Source: Asanoa ishikariensis (GTDB lineage: Bacteria > Actinomycetota > Actinomycetes > Mycobacteriales > Micromonosporaceae). From it: a stretch of 64,000 nt of DNA. The stretch covers positions 124,001 to 188,000 of the forward strand of contig NZ_FNQB01000004.1 in assembly GCF_900107455.1 (NCBI RefSeq), read 5' to 3'. Below are positions 32,670-41,659 of the stretch, piece after piece; the stretch's first letter is position 1, and every line of letters begins with the position of its first letter. The position numbers were made by a program, and so were the translations under genes. The notes under the pieces are model-generated. The model was not told the DNA's origin, did no database searches, and saw nothing but the letters and a program-made list of their open reading frames with translations.

Positions 32670-35054
32670 TCAGCCGCGCCGGCTCCACTGCTGGTTGGTC
32701 CCGCCGTGGCAGGACCACAGGTGGAGCTTCGTGCCGTTCGCGGTGCCGTTGCCGCTGGCGTCCAGGCAGAGGCCCGACAGCGCGCTGGTGATGGTGCCGT
32801 TCGTGTTGAGGTTCCACTGCTGGTTCGTCTGGCCGTTGCAGTCCCAGATGATCGCCGCGGTGCCGTTGACGGTGCCCTGGTTGTTCGCGTCCAGACACTT
32901 GTTGCCGGACCCGGTCAGCTGTTTGCTCGCGGTGTAGGTCCATCGTTGGTTGGACCCGCCGTTGCAGTCCCAGAGCTGGGCCTGCGTGCCATTCGTCGTC
33001 GTGGTGCCGGGGATGTCGACACAGCGACCGGACGCGCCGCCCACGATGGTGACGCTCTGCGGCGTGCTCGAGCTCTGCGGCCCGGCCGCGGCCATCACCG
33101 CCTGGGCGCCGGACGGCCAGTTGCCGTTGGTCACGGTGACGTTGCCGGACACGACGTTGCCGCGGTCGCCGTTGGTCACGTTCGTGCTGCCGTTGGTCGA
33201 CCAGTTGTTGGTCACGGTGAAGTTGCCCATGTTCTCGGCGAACCAGTAGTTGGCGGTGGCCCACGTGCCGGTCGAGGAGAACACGTTGTTGCGGGCGGTG
33301 AAGTAACGCGAGCCCTCGTCGAAGTAGATCCCGAAGTAGCCGTTGGTGCGGAGGCAGTAGTTGTCGCTCACCAGCCCACCGGGGTTCGCCGACAGGGTGT
33401 AGATGCAGCCGCCGTCGTTCATCTGCTGCATCACGTCGTGCACATAGTTGCCGACCAGGCGGTTGTTCGCGGCCGTCGTCGCCGTGTTGTAGCGCGGCTG
33501 GTAGTTGTAGAGGCCGCGGTCGGCGTAGTGGTTGCTGCCGCCGGCGTCGTTAGAGCCCCAGCCGTAGCCGATGGACATGCCGGTGTACGGCAGGTTGTAG
33601 ACCTCGTTGTTCGAGACCGTGCTGTTCGTGACGTACGTGGTCAGGACCGAGACGATGCCGCGGTACTCGATGCCGAGGTCGTGCAGCCGGTTGTTGCTGA
33701 TGGTCACGTCCCGGTTGACCATCCGCTGGTCGCCGGGGTGGTGCGCGTCGGCGCGGACTCCGCCGACGACGATGCCACCGGCCGCGTTGCGGGCGATCTC
33801 GGACCGGGTGACCGTGATGTTGCTGGTGCCCAGACCGACCCCGCTGGAGTGGGCGTTGGCGTCGTTGCCGATGCCGATTGCGGTCTGGCCGAGGTTGACG
33901 AACTGCGCGTCGGTGAACGTGACGTTGTTGGCCGCCGAGACCTGCACCGCGGCCGGCATCTGCGCCCAGTTGGGTCGCGTGGCCTCGAACTGGGCACAGC
34001 CGTTGTGGCACGAGCTGAAACTCGGCCAGTTCCAGTTGCCGGTGATGTACGCGCCGGTCTGCTGGTCGACGTAGCCCTGGCTGCCGCTCGCGCCGAGCCA
34101 GCTCGTGCCGGTGAAGGTGACCCCGCTGAAGGTGAGGTGGTGAGCGGGTGCGTCGTAGCTGCCTCCCACAGCGAGCAGGGACTGGAGGGTGGGCAGTTCG
34201 ACGCTGACGCTGCTCATGTTCTGCCCGCTGAGCGGGATGTACGACAGCGCGCCGGTCCCTGGATCGAGGTACCACTCACCCGGAGCGTCGAGGAACTCGT
34301 ACGCGTTGCTCAGGTAGAGCGGGCCAGCCCGGTGCGGACTGGTGAACGTGTCGTACCCGAAGTTGTTGTTGCTCCACCCCGGCTGCTGCATGGTGATGAG
34401 GTTGCCGCTGATGCTCTGCACCGAGACGTAGCGATCCGTGAACGAGTTGACGCTCTCCATCTGCACCCGGCTCTTGTTGGCCAGGTTGTTCAGGTAGCCC
34501 AGGGCACCGTTGGTGAAGCTCAGCCCGGTGCTCGACGCGGTGAAGTCGCTCCGGTTGACCTGGGTGCGGGCCCGGGTGGCGAGGGCGCCGTTGACGTAGA
34601 GCTGCCGGCTGTCGAGCCCAGCGCCGACGTTGGCACGCCAGACGTTCTTCCCGGAATCGGCCAGTGTCCAGCCGGTGACGGCTCGGGCGCCGGTGATCAC
34701 GGGTTGCGCGGACGGGGCCGCCTGCCAGAACACCCGATAGCCGTTGGTGCCGGAGTCGGCGGCCGAGAACCGCAACGGCGCGGTCAGCCGGTACGCGCCG
34801 CCGGCGATCTGCACCACGATGTCACCGGTCATCGAGCCGACCAGGCTCCGGACCCGGGTCTGCGCGGCGGACAACGAGCACGGTTGGGTCGCGGAGCAGG
34901 TGGTGTCGCCGCCCGAAGGCGCGGCGTACAACGTGGTGGTGGCCGCCAGGGCGGGAGCGGCCGGAGCGACCAGGACGACGGTCGCGACGGCGAGACCGGT
35001 GGCCGCCGCGGCCGATGCGAGCCTGCGTACTGCGGTGGATGGGGATCCGAACAT
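32670..35054 (-). CDS. secreted right-handed beta-helix glycosidase-like protein (GH141-like) with ricin-B lectin domain
   Basis: 794 residues from the ATG at 35054 (AGGAGGT 4 nt upstream). Signal peptide to about residue 38 ('APALA'), then 'LYAAPSGGDTTCSATQPCSL' and 'GDIVVQIAGGAYRLTAPLRF', an opening common to parallel beta-helix enzymes, many 'N-N-x-V/I' helix turns ('TISNNRLHDLG', 'STVSNNEVYNLPYTGMSIG'), and a C-terminal ricin-B trefoil (about 665-794) with three QxW-type repeats ('NQRW', 'NQQWNL', 'NQQWS'). The N-terminal pattern recalls GH141 (alpha-L-fucosidase/xylanase); position at the end of a deoxysugar operon fits a fucosidase, but the family call is an inference. Confidence 0.75.
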   Translation of the reverse strand: MFGSPSTAVRRLASAAAATGLAVATVVLVAPAAPALAATTTLYAAPSGGDTTCSATQPCSLSAAQTRVRSLVGSMTGDIVVQIAGGAYRLTAPLRFSAADSGTNGYRVFWQAAPSAQPVITGARAVTGWTLADSGKNVWRANVGAGLDSRQLYVNGALATRARTQVNRSDFTASSTGLSFTNGALGYLNNLANKSRVQMESVNSFTDRYVSVQSISGNLITMQQPGWSNNNFGYDTFTSPHRAGPLYLSNAYEFLDAPGEWYLDPGTGALSYIPLSGQNMSSVSVELPTLQSLLAVGGSYDAPAHHLTFSGVTFTGTSWLGASGSQGYVDQQTGAYITGNWNWPSFSSCHNGCAQFEATRPNWAQMPAAVQVSAANNVTFTDAQFVNLGQTAIGIGNDANAHSSGVGLGTSNITVTRSEIARNAAGGIVVGGVRADAHHPGDQRMVNRDVTISNNRLHDLGIEYRGIVSVLTTYVTNSTVSNNEVYNLPYTGMSIGYGWGSNDAGGSNHYADRGLYNYQPRYNTATTAANNRLVGNYVHDVMQQMNDGGCIYTLSANPGGLVSDNYCLRTNGYFGIYFDEGSRYFTARNNVFSSTGTWATANYWFAENMGNFTVTNNWSTNGSTNVTNGDRGNVVSGNVTVTNGNWPSGAQAVMAAAGPQSSSTPQSVTIVGGASGRCVDIPGTTTTNGTQAQLWDCNGGSNQRWTYTASKQLTGSGNKCLDANNQGTVNGTAAIIWDCNGQTNQQWNLNTNGTITSALSGLCLDASGNGTANGTKLHLWSCHGGTNQQWSRRG

Positions 35055-35140
35055 GGGACCTCCTGGTGCGGGACGGGACGGGGTGCCCGGGCGAGGGCAG
35101 CGCTGCCGTTCGACCGGGGTTGCGCCCGCATGCGCGGTGG

Positions 35141-35467
35141 TTATCCGGCGAGGTGCCAGATTTCCGCCATCGGCGCCCACCGGCGCGCGGAGTCAGTGCC
35201 GTCGAGCGCCTGCTGACAGGGGTCGGTCAGCGTCCACCAGCGCCGCGTCTGTGGATCTGCGGCGATGCGGGCCTGGTCGGCGGCATGGTCCTGCCCGGTG
35301 TACTCGTAGTAACCGAAGAGCAGGTCGTCATGAAGAAAGATGCTGAAGTTGTGGATGTTGGCGTCGAGCAGCATCCGTTCGACCGACGGCCAGACGGCCG
35401 CGTGCAGCCGTAGGTACTCGTCGCGTCGTTCGGGAAGCAGCCGGGTCACCATCGCGTAGCGCTGCAA
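35141..35467 (-). CDS. L-rhamnose/L-fucose mutarotase (COG3254 family)
   Basis: 108 residues from a TTG at 35467, chosen because GAGGAGG precedes it by 5 nt and because family members begin 'xQRYAMVTRL'. Landmarks: 'EYLRLHAAVWPSVERMLLDA', 'NIHNFSIFLHDDLLFGYYEY', 'RRWWTLTDPCQQAL', 'WHLAG'. It interconverts the anomers of a 6-deoxy-hexose. The family name is rhamnose mutarotase, but a member works in the non-phosphorylative L-fucose pathway of Xanthomonas, which resembles this operon. Confidence 0.88.
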   Translation of the reverse strand: MQRYAMVTRLLPERRDEYLRLHAAVWPSVERMLLDANIHNFSIFLHDDLLFGYYEYTGQDHAADQARIAADPQTRRWWTLTDPCQQALDGTDSARRWAPMAEIWHLAG

Positions 35468-35501
35468 GTGGGCCTCCTCGTCACCGATCTGCGGTCGTGC
35501 A

Positions 35502-36263
35502 TCAGCGCCCCAGCCAGCCGCCGTCGACGGGGAGCACGATCCCGTTGACGTAGTCGGACGCCGGTGCGGCCAGGAAGACCACTGCGCCGGCGAGGTCGGC
35601 GGGGCGGCCCCACCTGCCCGCCGGTATCCGGGCCACGATCGCCTCGTTGCGGGTCGGGTCCGCGCGCAGCGCCTGGGTGTTGTCGGTGGCGACATAGCCG
35701 GGCGCGATCGCGTTGACGTTGACGCCGTGCGCGGCCCACTCGTTGGCCAGTGCCTTGGTGAGCCCGGCGAGACCGGACTTCGACGCGGTGTAGGCCGGAA
35801 CGGTGATGCCGCCCTGGAAGCTCAACAGCGACGCCGTAAAGATGATCTTCCCGCTGCCGCGGTCGAGCATCCGCCGGCCGACCTCCCTGCTCAGCACGAA
35901 CTGGCTGGTGAGGTTGACGTGCAGGACGTCGTCCCACATCTCGTCGGTGTGGTCGGCGGCCGGGGCGCGGCCGATGGTGCCGGCGTTGTTGACCAGGATG
36001 TCGATGGGCCCGAGCGCGCCGAGCTCCGCGGCCAGCCGGTGCACGTCGGCCCGGTCGGCGAAGTCGGCGCGCAGCGCGGTGAACCGGCGGCCGGCCGCAT
36101 GCACGCGGCGCTCCACCTCGCTGCCGGTCGGCTCGAGCGCGGCGGAGACGCCCACGATGTCGGCACCCGCCTCGGCGAGCGCGGTGGCCATCGCCAGCCC
36201 GATGCCGCGCCGGGCACCGGTGACCACCGCGGTGCGCCCCGACAGGTCGAAGAGGGCGTTCAT
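35502..36263 (-). CDS. SDR dehydrogenase, KduD-like (2-keto-3-deoxy sugar-acid dehydrogenase)
   Basis: 253 residues. Cofactor motif TGARRGIG, 'LVNNAG', catalytic 'SLLSFQGGITVPAYTASKSG' (Ser, Tyr, Lys), 'NVNAIAPGYVATDNTQALRA', 'RIPAGRWGRPADLAG' and 'SDYVNGIVLPVDGGWLGR' agree closely with KduD. In a fucose-type pathway the equivalent step is oxidation of 2-keto-3-deoxy-L-fuconate at C4/C5; in pectin degradation it is 5-keto-4-deoxyuronate metabolism. The operon context favours the first. Its start overlaps the zinc dehydrogenase stop. Confidence 0.88.
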   Translation of the reverse strand: MNALFDLSGRTAVVTGARRGIGLAMATALAEAGADIVGVSAALEPTGSEVERRVHAAGRRFTALRADFADRADVHRLAAELGALGPIDILVNNAGTIGRAPAADHTDEMWDDVLHVNLTSQFVLSREVGRRMLDRGSGKIIFTASLLSFQGGITVPAYTASKSGLAGLTKALANEWAAHGVNVNAIAPGYVATDNTQALRADPTRNEAIVARIPAGRWGRPADLAGAVVFLAAPASDYVNGIVLPVDGGWLGR

Positions 36264-37288
36264 CGGGTGGGCTCCTGCCAGTCGATGAGGACCTTCATGA
36301 CGCCGCCACCGCGCTCGAGGGCCGTGAAGGCGGCGTCGACGGCCTCGACGGGCTCGACCCGTGAGATCAACCGCTCCGGTGCGACGGCCCCGGAGGCGAC
36401 GAGCCGGACGGCCTCGGCCATGTCGTCGCGCTCGTACAACCTGGCGCCGAGCAGTTCCAACTCACGCCAGAAGAACCGGTGCAGGTTGACGGCCCGGGGT
36501 TGGGGGTGGATCGCGACCATGACGAGCCGGCCCCGGGTGGTGAGCACCGCGACCGCCGTCTCGACACCGCCTGCGGCACCGGAGACCTCGAAGGCGACGT
36601 CGGCGCCGGCGCCCGCGGTGCGGTCGTCCACCAGAGCGACGACGTCGGTGGTCGTCGGGTCGACCGCGTCGATCCCGGCCTCGGCGGCGACGGCGCGCCG
36701 GAACGGATCCGGTTCGACGAGCAGAACCTCGGCTCCGCGTCTCGTCGCCACGGTCGCGATCAGCACGCCGACCGGCCCACCACCGACCACGACGACCCGC
36801 TCACCGCCGGCGATGCCGGACCGCCGGACGTCGTGCACCGCGACCGCGACCGGCTCGATCAGCGCCGCGTGGCGCAGCGGCAGGCCGTCCGGGAGGGGGA
36901 GCACCAACTCCGCCGGAACCGTCCACGACGCCTGCATCGCTCCCGGCGAGTCGATGCCCAGGAACCGCATGGCGTGACAGATGTGGGAATGCCCGCGCCG
37001 GCAGGCGACGCACCGGCCGCACGTGCGGGTCGGCATGACCGTGACCGGCTGCCCGACGGCGAACGCGGTCACGCCGTCGCCGACCTCGGCGATCCGCCCG
37101 GACATCTCGTGTCCGAGCACCGCGGCGGCGCCGACCCGCGCGTCCATGTCGCCGTGGAAGATGTGCAGGTCCGTTCCGCAGATCCCGGTGTACGCGACGG
37201 CGATGCGCACCTCCCCGGGACCAGGTGGAAGGGCGTCCACCTCCGTGACGTCGAGTCGCCGTGCGCCCCGGTAGACGACCGCCTTCAC
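36260..37288 (-). CDS. zinc-dependent alcohol/sugar dehydrogenase (MDR superfamily)
   Basis: 342 residues from the GTG at 37288. Catalytic zinc ligands appear in 'GICGTDLHIFHGD' (Cys) and 'LGHEMSGRIAEVG' (His-Glu), and the structural zinc cysteines in 'CGRCVACRRGHSHIC'. The NAD-binding glycine motif is 'VVVVGGGPVGVLIA' with Glu in 'LLVEPDPFR' for NAD+. It would oxidise a deoxysugar or a sugar acid, e.g. L-fucose dehydrogenation, in this operon. 4-nt overlaps on both sides. Confidence 0.92.
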   Translation of the reverse strand: MKAVVYRGARRLDVTEVDALPPGPGEVRIAVAYTGICGTDLHIFHGDMDARVGAAAVLGHEMSGRIAEVGDGVTAFAVGQPVTVMPTRTCGRCVACRRGHSHICHAMRFLGIDSPGAMQASWTVPAELVLPLPDGLPLRHAALIEPVAVAVHDVRRSGIAGGERVVVVGGGPVGVLIATVATRRGAEVLLVEPDPFRRAVAAEAGIDAVDPTTTDVVALVDDRTAGAGADVAFEVSGAAGGVETAVAVLTTRGRLVMVAIHPQPRAVNLHRFFWRELELLGARLYERDDMAEAVRLVASGAVAPERLISRVEPVEAVDAAFTALERGGGVMKVLIDWQEPTR

Positions 37289-38436
37289 GGCCCGACCACC
37301 GCCAGCAGTCGGTGCCCGGCCCGCTCGGGCCGCACGTTCGGCCCGTCGGCCGTGGTGGTGTCGACCGGACGGGCTGACGCCGCGATGGCCGTCTCGTCGA
37401 TCGTCACGCCGAGACCGGGGGAGTCGCTGAGCACGAACGCGCCGTCCTCGATGGACAGATCTACGTGGACGCCCACCGGTGGCCGCAGATCCTGCAGTTC
37501 GCTGGCCAGGTGGTTCGGCACCGATGTCGCCGCGTGGAGCAGGCCGACCGGGGTGGTGCCGATGGGGCTGACCGGCAGGTCGTGGGCATGGGCCAGCGCC
37601 GAGACCCGCAGGAAGTGGGTGACGCCCCAGACCGCGGCGGTCTGCACGATGTCGACCGCCCCGGCCGCGATCAGCGGGCGGAACTGCTCCAGGCCCGTGA
37701 GGTTCTCGCCGGTGGCGACGGACGCGCGGATGCCGTGGCTGACCGCCGCGAGACCGTCGGCGTCCCACCGCCGCACCGGTTCCTCGACCCAGGTGAGGTC
37801 CAGGGTGTCCTCGAGCTCGCGGACATGCCGGACAGCCTGCTTGCGGGTCCAGCACTCGTTGGCGTCGAGCATCAGGCCGGGCCGCGGCCCGGGTGCGGCC
37901 GCGGCCAACACGTCGCGGACCAGCAGCAGGCGGCGCAGGTCCCGCTCGACGTCGAGCCCGCCCTTCAGCTTGGCGGCCCGCAGTCCGCGGTCGGCGTAGC
38001 CGGTGTAGACCTTGACGAGCTCGTCGTCGGTCAGTCCGATGTCCAGGCCGGAGGCGTACGCCGGCACCACCCGGTCGCGTCCGCCGAGCATGCGCCACAG
38101 CGGTTCACCGGCGGCGCGGGCTTTGATGTCCCACAGGGCGGTGTCGAGGGCGCCGATGGTCCCGAAGACCGTCCCGGCGTGACCGGCCTTGAAGGTCTGC
38201 CGGAGCATGCGGTCGTAGAGGGCGGTCACGCCGCGGGGGTCCTCGCCCTCGATGGCGGCGAAGATGGAGTCGATGTGTGAGTGGGGACCGAGCCCGATGC
38301 CGGTGATTCCTTCGTCGGTGTCGACCATGACGATCGGCACCGGGACGCTGCCCTCGGCGTAGACGCCGTTCGCGTCACCGACGGGTCGGCCCCACTCGTG
38401 GACCGTCGTCAGCGTTCGATACCCGGTGATGCGCAT
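37285..38436 (-). CDS. enolase-superfamily sugar-acid dehydratase (mandelate racemase/muconate lactonizing type)
   Basis: 383 residues. An N-terminal capping domain ('GDANGVYAEGSVPVPIVMVD') is followed by the barrel: base motif 'AAKLKGG' (KxK), metal ligands in 'LMLDANECW' (Asp), 'TWVEEPVRRWD' (Glu) and 'VATGENLTGLEQF' (Glu), and catalytic His in 'LPVSPIG' region not obvious. Members dehydrate acid sugars such as L-fuconate, L-rhamnonate or galactarate to 2-keto-3-deoxy acids. With the mutarotase and KduD-like SDR this forms a non-phosphorylative 6-deoxyhexose route. Confidence 0.88.
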   Translation of the reverse strand: MRITGYRTLTTVHEWGRPVGDANGVYAEGSVPVPIVMVDTDEGITGIGLGPHSHIDSIFAAIEGEDPRGVTALYDRMLRQTFKAGHAGTVFGTIGALDTALWDIKARAAGEPLWRMLGGRDRVVPAYASGLDIGLTDDELVKVYTGYADRGLRAAKLKGGLDVERDLRRLLLVRDVLAAAAPGPRPGLMLDANECWTRKQAVRHVRELEDTLDLTWVEEPVRRWDADGLAAVSHGIRASVATGENLTGLEQFRPLIAAGAVDIVQTAAVWGVTHFLRVSALAHAHDLPVSPIGTTPVGLLHAATSVPNHLASELQDLRPPVGVHVDLSIEDGAFVLSDSPGLGVTIDETAIAASARPVDTTTADGPNVRPERAGHRLLAVVGP

Positions 38437-38437
38437 A

Positions 38438-39265
38438 TCAGCCTTTCGTGGCGCCGGCGGTGACCCCGTCGGCGATCTGGCGCTGGAGGAACAGGTAGAG
38501 CAGCAGGACGGGTGCGGCGGCGATCAGCACGCCGGACGCGAAGGTCGGGATGTCGGCCGAATACTGACCGCGCAGCGCGGTCACACCGACCATGAGCGTG
38601 CGGTGCTCGGCCGAGGGCATCATCAGCAGCGCGATCAGGACGTCGTTCCAGCAGAAGAGGGCGTTGAGGATGCCGACCGACAACAGGGCCGGCGTGCCCA
38701 TCGGCAGCATGATCCGCCGGTAGACGCCGTAGACGCTGTTTCCGTCGATCCGGGCCGCGTCGATGATCTCCGGTGGGATCGTGCGGTAGAAGCTCGTCAT
38801 CAGGAAGACCGTGAACGGCAGGAACTGCGCCACGTAGACGAGCACCAGCCCGGGGTAGGTGTCGATGAGGCCGAGGTCGGCCATGACCCGGGCCATCGGC
38901 ACCATGATCACCTGGAAGGGGATGAAGAGCGCCGCGAGGCAGCCCAGGAACAGGACCGAGGAGCCGCGGAACCTGATCTGGCTCAGGGCGAAGCCGGCCA
39001 TCGATCCCAGCAGGAGAAGCAGGACCACCGCGGCGGTCACCACGACGACCGAGTTCAGGAAGTACCGGCCCATGCCGACACTGGTCCACGCGCCGACGAT
39101 GTTGTCCCAGCGGGCGGCGGGGGCCAACGAGAAGCGGTCGAGGACGTACTCCCGTCGGGTCTTCATCGCGACGTTTCCCGTGAACAGCAACGGATAGATC
39201 GTCGCCAGGGCGAGCAGGCCCATCGGCACGGCCACCAGCCACCGGCTCGTACGCGTGCGCGACAT
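38438..39265 (-). CDS. carbohydrate ABC transporter permease, MalG-type (deoxysugar importer)
   Basis: 275 residues, six helices, EAA loop 'EIIDAARIDGNSVYGVYRRI', closing 'LYLFLQRQIADGVTAGATKG'. The start overlaps the MalF-type stop by one base and the dehydratase begins 1 nt after its stop, so importer and catabolic genes are one transcript. Confidence 0.95.
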   Translation of the reverse strand: MSRTRTSRWLVAVPMGLLALATIYPLLFTGNVAMKTRREYVLDRFSLAPAARWDNIVGAWTSVGMGRYFLNSVVVVTAAVVLLLLLGSMAGFALSQIRFRGSSVLFLGCLAALFIPFQVIMVPMARVMADLGLIDTYPGLVLVYVAQFLPFTVFLMTSFYRTIPPEIIDAARIDGNSVYGVYRRIMLPMGTPALLSVGILNALFCWNDVLIALLMMPSAEHRTLMVGVTALRGQYSADIPTFASGVLIAAAPVLLLYLFLQRQIADGVTAGATKG

Positions 39266-40236
39266 CAGGACTCCTTCACGGCGCGCCGGAGCAGGCTGAG
39301 CTGCAGCAGCCCGACGACCAACATGATCACGAAGAGGACCGTCGACGCCGCGGACGCGAGGGCCGGACGGTTCATCTGTCCTTGTTGGATCCAGATGAAG
39401 TACTCGGGCAGGTAGGTCGACCCTTCCGGCCCGCCGCTGGTCATCACGTAGAGCAGGCCGAACATGGACGTCAGCATCCCGATCATCGTGGTGACGAAGA
39501 CGAACTGGATGGTGCGGGACAGGCCCGGGATGATCACGTGCCAGATCACCTGCGGGAGTGACGCGCCGTCGACCCGGGCGGCGTCCAGCAGCGCACCGTC
39601 CAATGTGGCGAAGCCGGCGAGGAACACCACCAACGCCATCCCGAACGTGGCCCAGATGTGCACGCCGACGACCGCGAACATGGCGACGTCCGGATCACCG
39701 AGCCAGTCCACCGGTCCGAGGCCGACGGTCCCGAGAACGGCGTTGAGCGGCCCGTCGAACGCGAGCAGGAGATTGAAGATCGCCCCGACGATGACGGGAG
39801 AGAGCACCGCGGGGAAGAAGTAGACGCTGCGGAAGAACCGGTGGCCGGGCACCCGCAGGTAGATGAACGTCGCCAGCAGCCCCGGGATCGCCACCGCGAT
39901 CGGCAGCAACAGCACGAGCAGCCCGACGTTGCGCAGCGCCGTCTGGAACAGCGGATCACGGAACAGGTCGATGTAGTTGTCCAGGCCGACGACGGCGCCG
40001 TCGCGGTCGCCGTCCCCGGTGAAGGAGAAGTTGACACCGAGCGCCAGCGGCCACAGCCGCAGCGCGACGATGATCAGGATCGCCGGCGCGACCAGGACGT
40101 ACGGAGCCAGTCGTTCTCCGCGCATGCTCCGGCGCGACGCCCGGGTGGCTCGGCGCGGTGCCGACGGCGGCCGCGGCCCCCCGGTCCGCCCGGCCGGAGC
40201 CGGGCGGACCGACGGGTGCGAGGTGCTGTTGGCCAT
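39265..40236 (-). CDS. carbohydrate ABC transporter permease, MalF-type (deoxysugar importer)
   Basis: 323 residues from the ATG at 40236, 4 nt after the binding-protein stop. A long basic and Pro-rich cytoplasmic tail (about 1-40) precedes six helices; EAA loop 'ALLDAARVDGASLPQVIWHV'. Partner of the MalG-type permease downstream. Confidence 0.94.
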   Translation of the reverse strand: MANSTSHPSVRPAPAGRTGGPRPPSAPRRATRASRRSMRGERLAPYVLVAPAILIIVALRLWPLALGVNFSFTGDGDRDGAVVGLDNYIDLFRDPLFQTALRNVGLLVLLLPIAVAIPGLLATFIYLRVPGHRFFRSVYFFPAVLSPVIVGAIFNLLLAFDGPLNAVLGTVGLGPVDWLGDPDVAMFAVVGVHIWATFGMALVVFLAGFATLDGALLDAARVDGASLPQVIWHVIIPGLSRTIQFVFVTTMIGMLTSMFGLLYVMTSGGPEGSTYLPEYFIWIQQGQMNRPALASAASTVLFVIMLVVGLLQLSLLRRAVKES

Positions 40237-40240
40237 TGGC

Positions 40241-41509
40241 TCAGGCCGGTTTGTCGGAGGCGGCAAGCTGCTTGAGCGCCTCGTCGACCGTGACCGAACC
40301 ACTGATCAACTGCTGGGACAGGCGTCCCATCAGGTCGATCGTCTTCGACGAGAGTGCGACGTGCAGGGCGGGCTTTCCGGACTTGAGGTCGGCGACGATC
40401 GTCGCCACCGCCGGGCCGGCGGTAGACACGTCGATCGTGGTGTCGGAGGCGATCGCGCCGGCGTCGGCGTAGAACGAGGCGAGGGCGTCGGTCGAGGTCA
40501 GGGACCGCACGAGGTCGGCGGCCAGCTTGGGGTCCTTGGTCCACTTGGCGACCGCGTACCCGATGCCGCCGTCGTACGGAAGGCTCGGCGTCGCGCCGTC
40601 GGTGACGACGGGTGCGATCATGACGCCGACGTTCTCCGGCTTCAGGAACTCGTTGAAGTCCTTCCAGTGGCCGATGTCGGACATCAGGCCGATCATGTGG
40701 GCCGCCTTGCCGGACTGGAACTGCGCGAAGGCGTCGTTGAACATGGCGGTCGAGTTCGCCCCGTCCGTGTTCAGGCCGGCGTCGCTGACCTCTTTCCAGA
40801 GTTGGAAGAGCCGCTTGACGCCGGGTGCCTGCCAGTCACGCTTGCCGGCGATCCAGTCGTCGTACTCCTTGGGCGTCAGGATCCCGGAGCCGAGGCCCGA
40901 CATGAAGAACTGGATGCCGATGCCTTCCTTGTTGCCCTGCCCGAAGCATTTGGCGCCGGCCTTCGCGATCGCCGCGCAGTTGGCGAGGAACTCGGTCCAG
41001 GTGCGCGGTGGGCTGTCGGGGTTGAGCCCGGCCTTCTTGTAGAGCGCCTTGTTGTAGTAGATGGGATGTCCCTGCAGGGTCACCGGCGCCGCGTAGGTCT
41101 TGCCGGCCTTGCCGAAGGCATCCCAGCCGGCCAACCGCTGCTTGTCCCCGGCGATGTACTCGTCGATCGCCACCAGGGAGTCGACGCGGTCGCGGATCTG
41201 GCCGCCGCCGTTGAAGAGCATGACGTCGGGACCCTTGCCGGCCTGGATCGCGGCGCCCAGCAGGGTGTAGTACTGCTCGAAGGGCTGCGCCACGAACTCG
41301 ACCGTCGTGTCCGGGTGACTCTTGGCGAAGTCGGCCTTCGCCTTCTTGATGTATGACGCGGCGGTGGCGTCGCCGGACTTCCAGTCCCAGACGACGAGCT
41401 TGCCGCCGTTCGAACCCTTGTCTGCTTCCTTAGGGCCGGAGGCGCTGCCGCATCCGGACATCGCCAGAACCGCTATGAGAACCGCCGACCACAGTGCTCG
41501 CTGCTTCAT
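40241..41509 (-). CDS. extracellular solute-binding lipoprotein of the deoxysugar importer
   Basis: 422 residues; lipobox 'LAMSGC' (Cys at about residue 20). Family 1 features: 'KLVVWDWKSGDATAASYIKK', 'KGPDVMLFNGGGQIRDRV', 'APVTLQGHPIYYNKALYKKA', 'LPYDGGIGYAVAKWTKDPK'. First gene of the operon running down to 35141 or 32670. Its promoter (TTGACG-17-TACGTT) overlaps the FadR-type operator. Confidence 0.95.
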   Translation of the reverse strand: MKQRALWSAVLIAVLAMSGCGSASGPKEADKGSNGGKLVVWDWKSGDATAASYIKKAKADFAKSHPDTTVEFVAQPFEQYYTLLGAAIQAGKGPDVMLFNGGGQIRDRVDSLVAIDEYIAGDKQRLAGWDAFGKAGKTYAAPVTLQGHPIYYNKALYKKAGLNPDSPPRTWTEFLANCAAIAKAGAKCFGQGNKEGIGIQFFMSGLGSGILTPKEYDDWIAGKRDWQAPGVKRLFQLWKEVSDAGLNTDGANSTAMFNDAFAQFQSGKAAHMIGLMSDIGHWKDFNEFLKPENVGVMIAPVVTDGATPSLPYDGGIGYAVAKWTKDPKLAADLVRSLTSTDALASFYADAGAIASDTTIDVSTAGPAVATIVADLKSGKPALHVALSSKTIDLMGRLSQQLISGSVTVDEALKQLAASDKPA

Positions 41510-41565
41510 CGCTGCTCACTCTCCAGAAGGTGCGGGGGAGGACCATCGTGCTCAGAGTGACGAGA

Positions 41566-41610
41566 AACGTAACTCGTATGACGTTAGACGTCAACACAGT
41601 GCCGTATACT
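41566..41610. promoter_or_regulatory. divergent promoters with shared 15-bp operator TGACGTTAGACGTCA
   Basis: The operator is at 41579-41593 (TGACGT / ACGTCA dyad with 3-bp centre). Minus-strand promoter for the importer: -35 TTGACG (41589-41594), 17-bp spacer, -10 TACGTT (41566-41571). Plus-strand promoter for the regulator: TTAGAC (41584-41589) and TATACT (41605-41610). Both -35 boxes overlap the operator, and the same 15-mer (reverse strand) lies in front of GH95 at 58753. Confidence 0.78.
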
Positions 41611-41659
41611 GCCGAGATCGGGCTGGGGGCAGGGCAAAAGGGCGCGTCCGGAGGGCGAC

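Noticed and set aside
32706-35216. 836-codon plus-strand open frame opposite the beta-helix gene
   Set aside because: A mirror frame caused by high GC content; no domain, no start context, and the minus strand encodes a coherent secreted protein.
35141-35695. Longer 184-codon form of the mutarotase
   Set aside because: The extra N-terminus is antisense-like and lies inside the SDR gene; family members start at the position of TTG 35467, which has a good ribosome-binding site.
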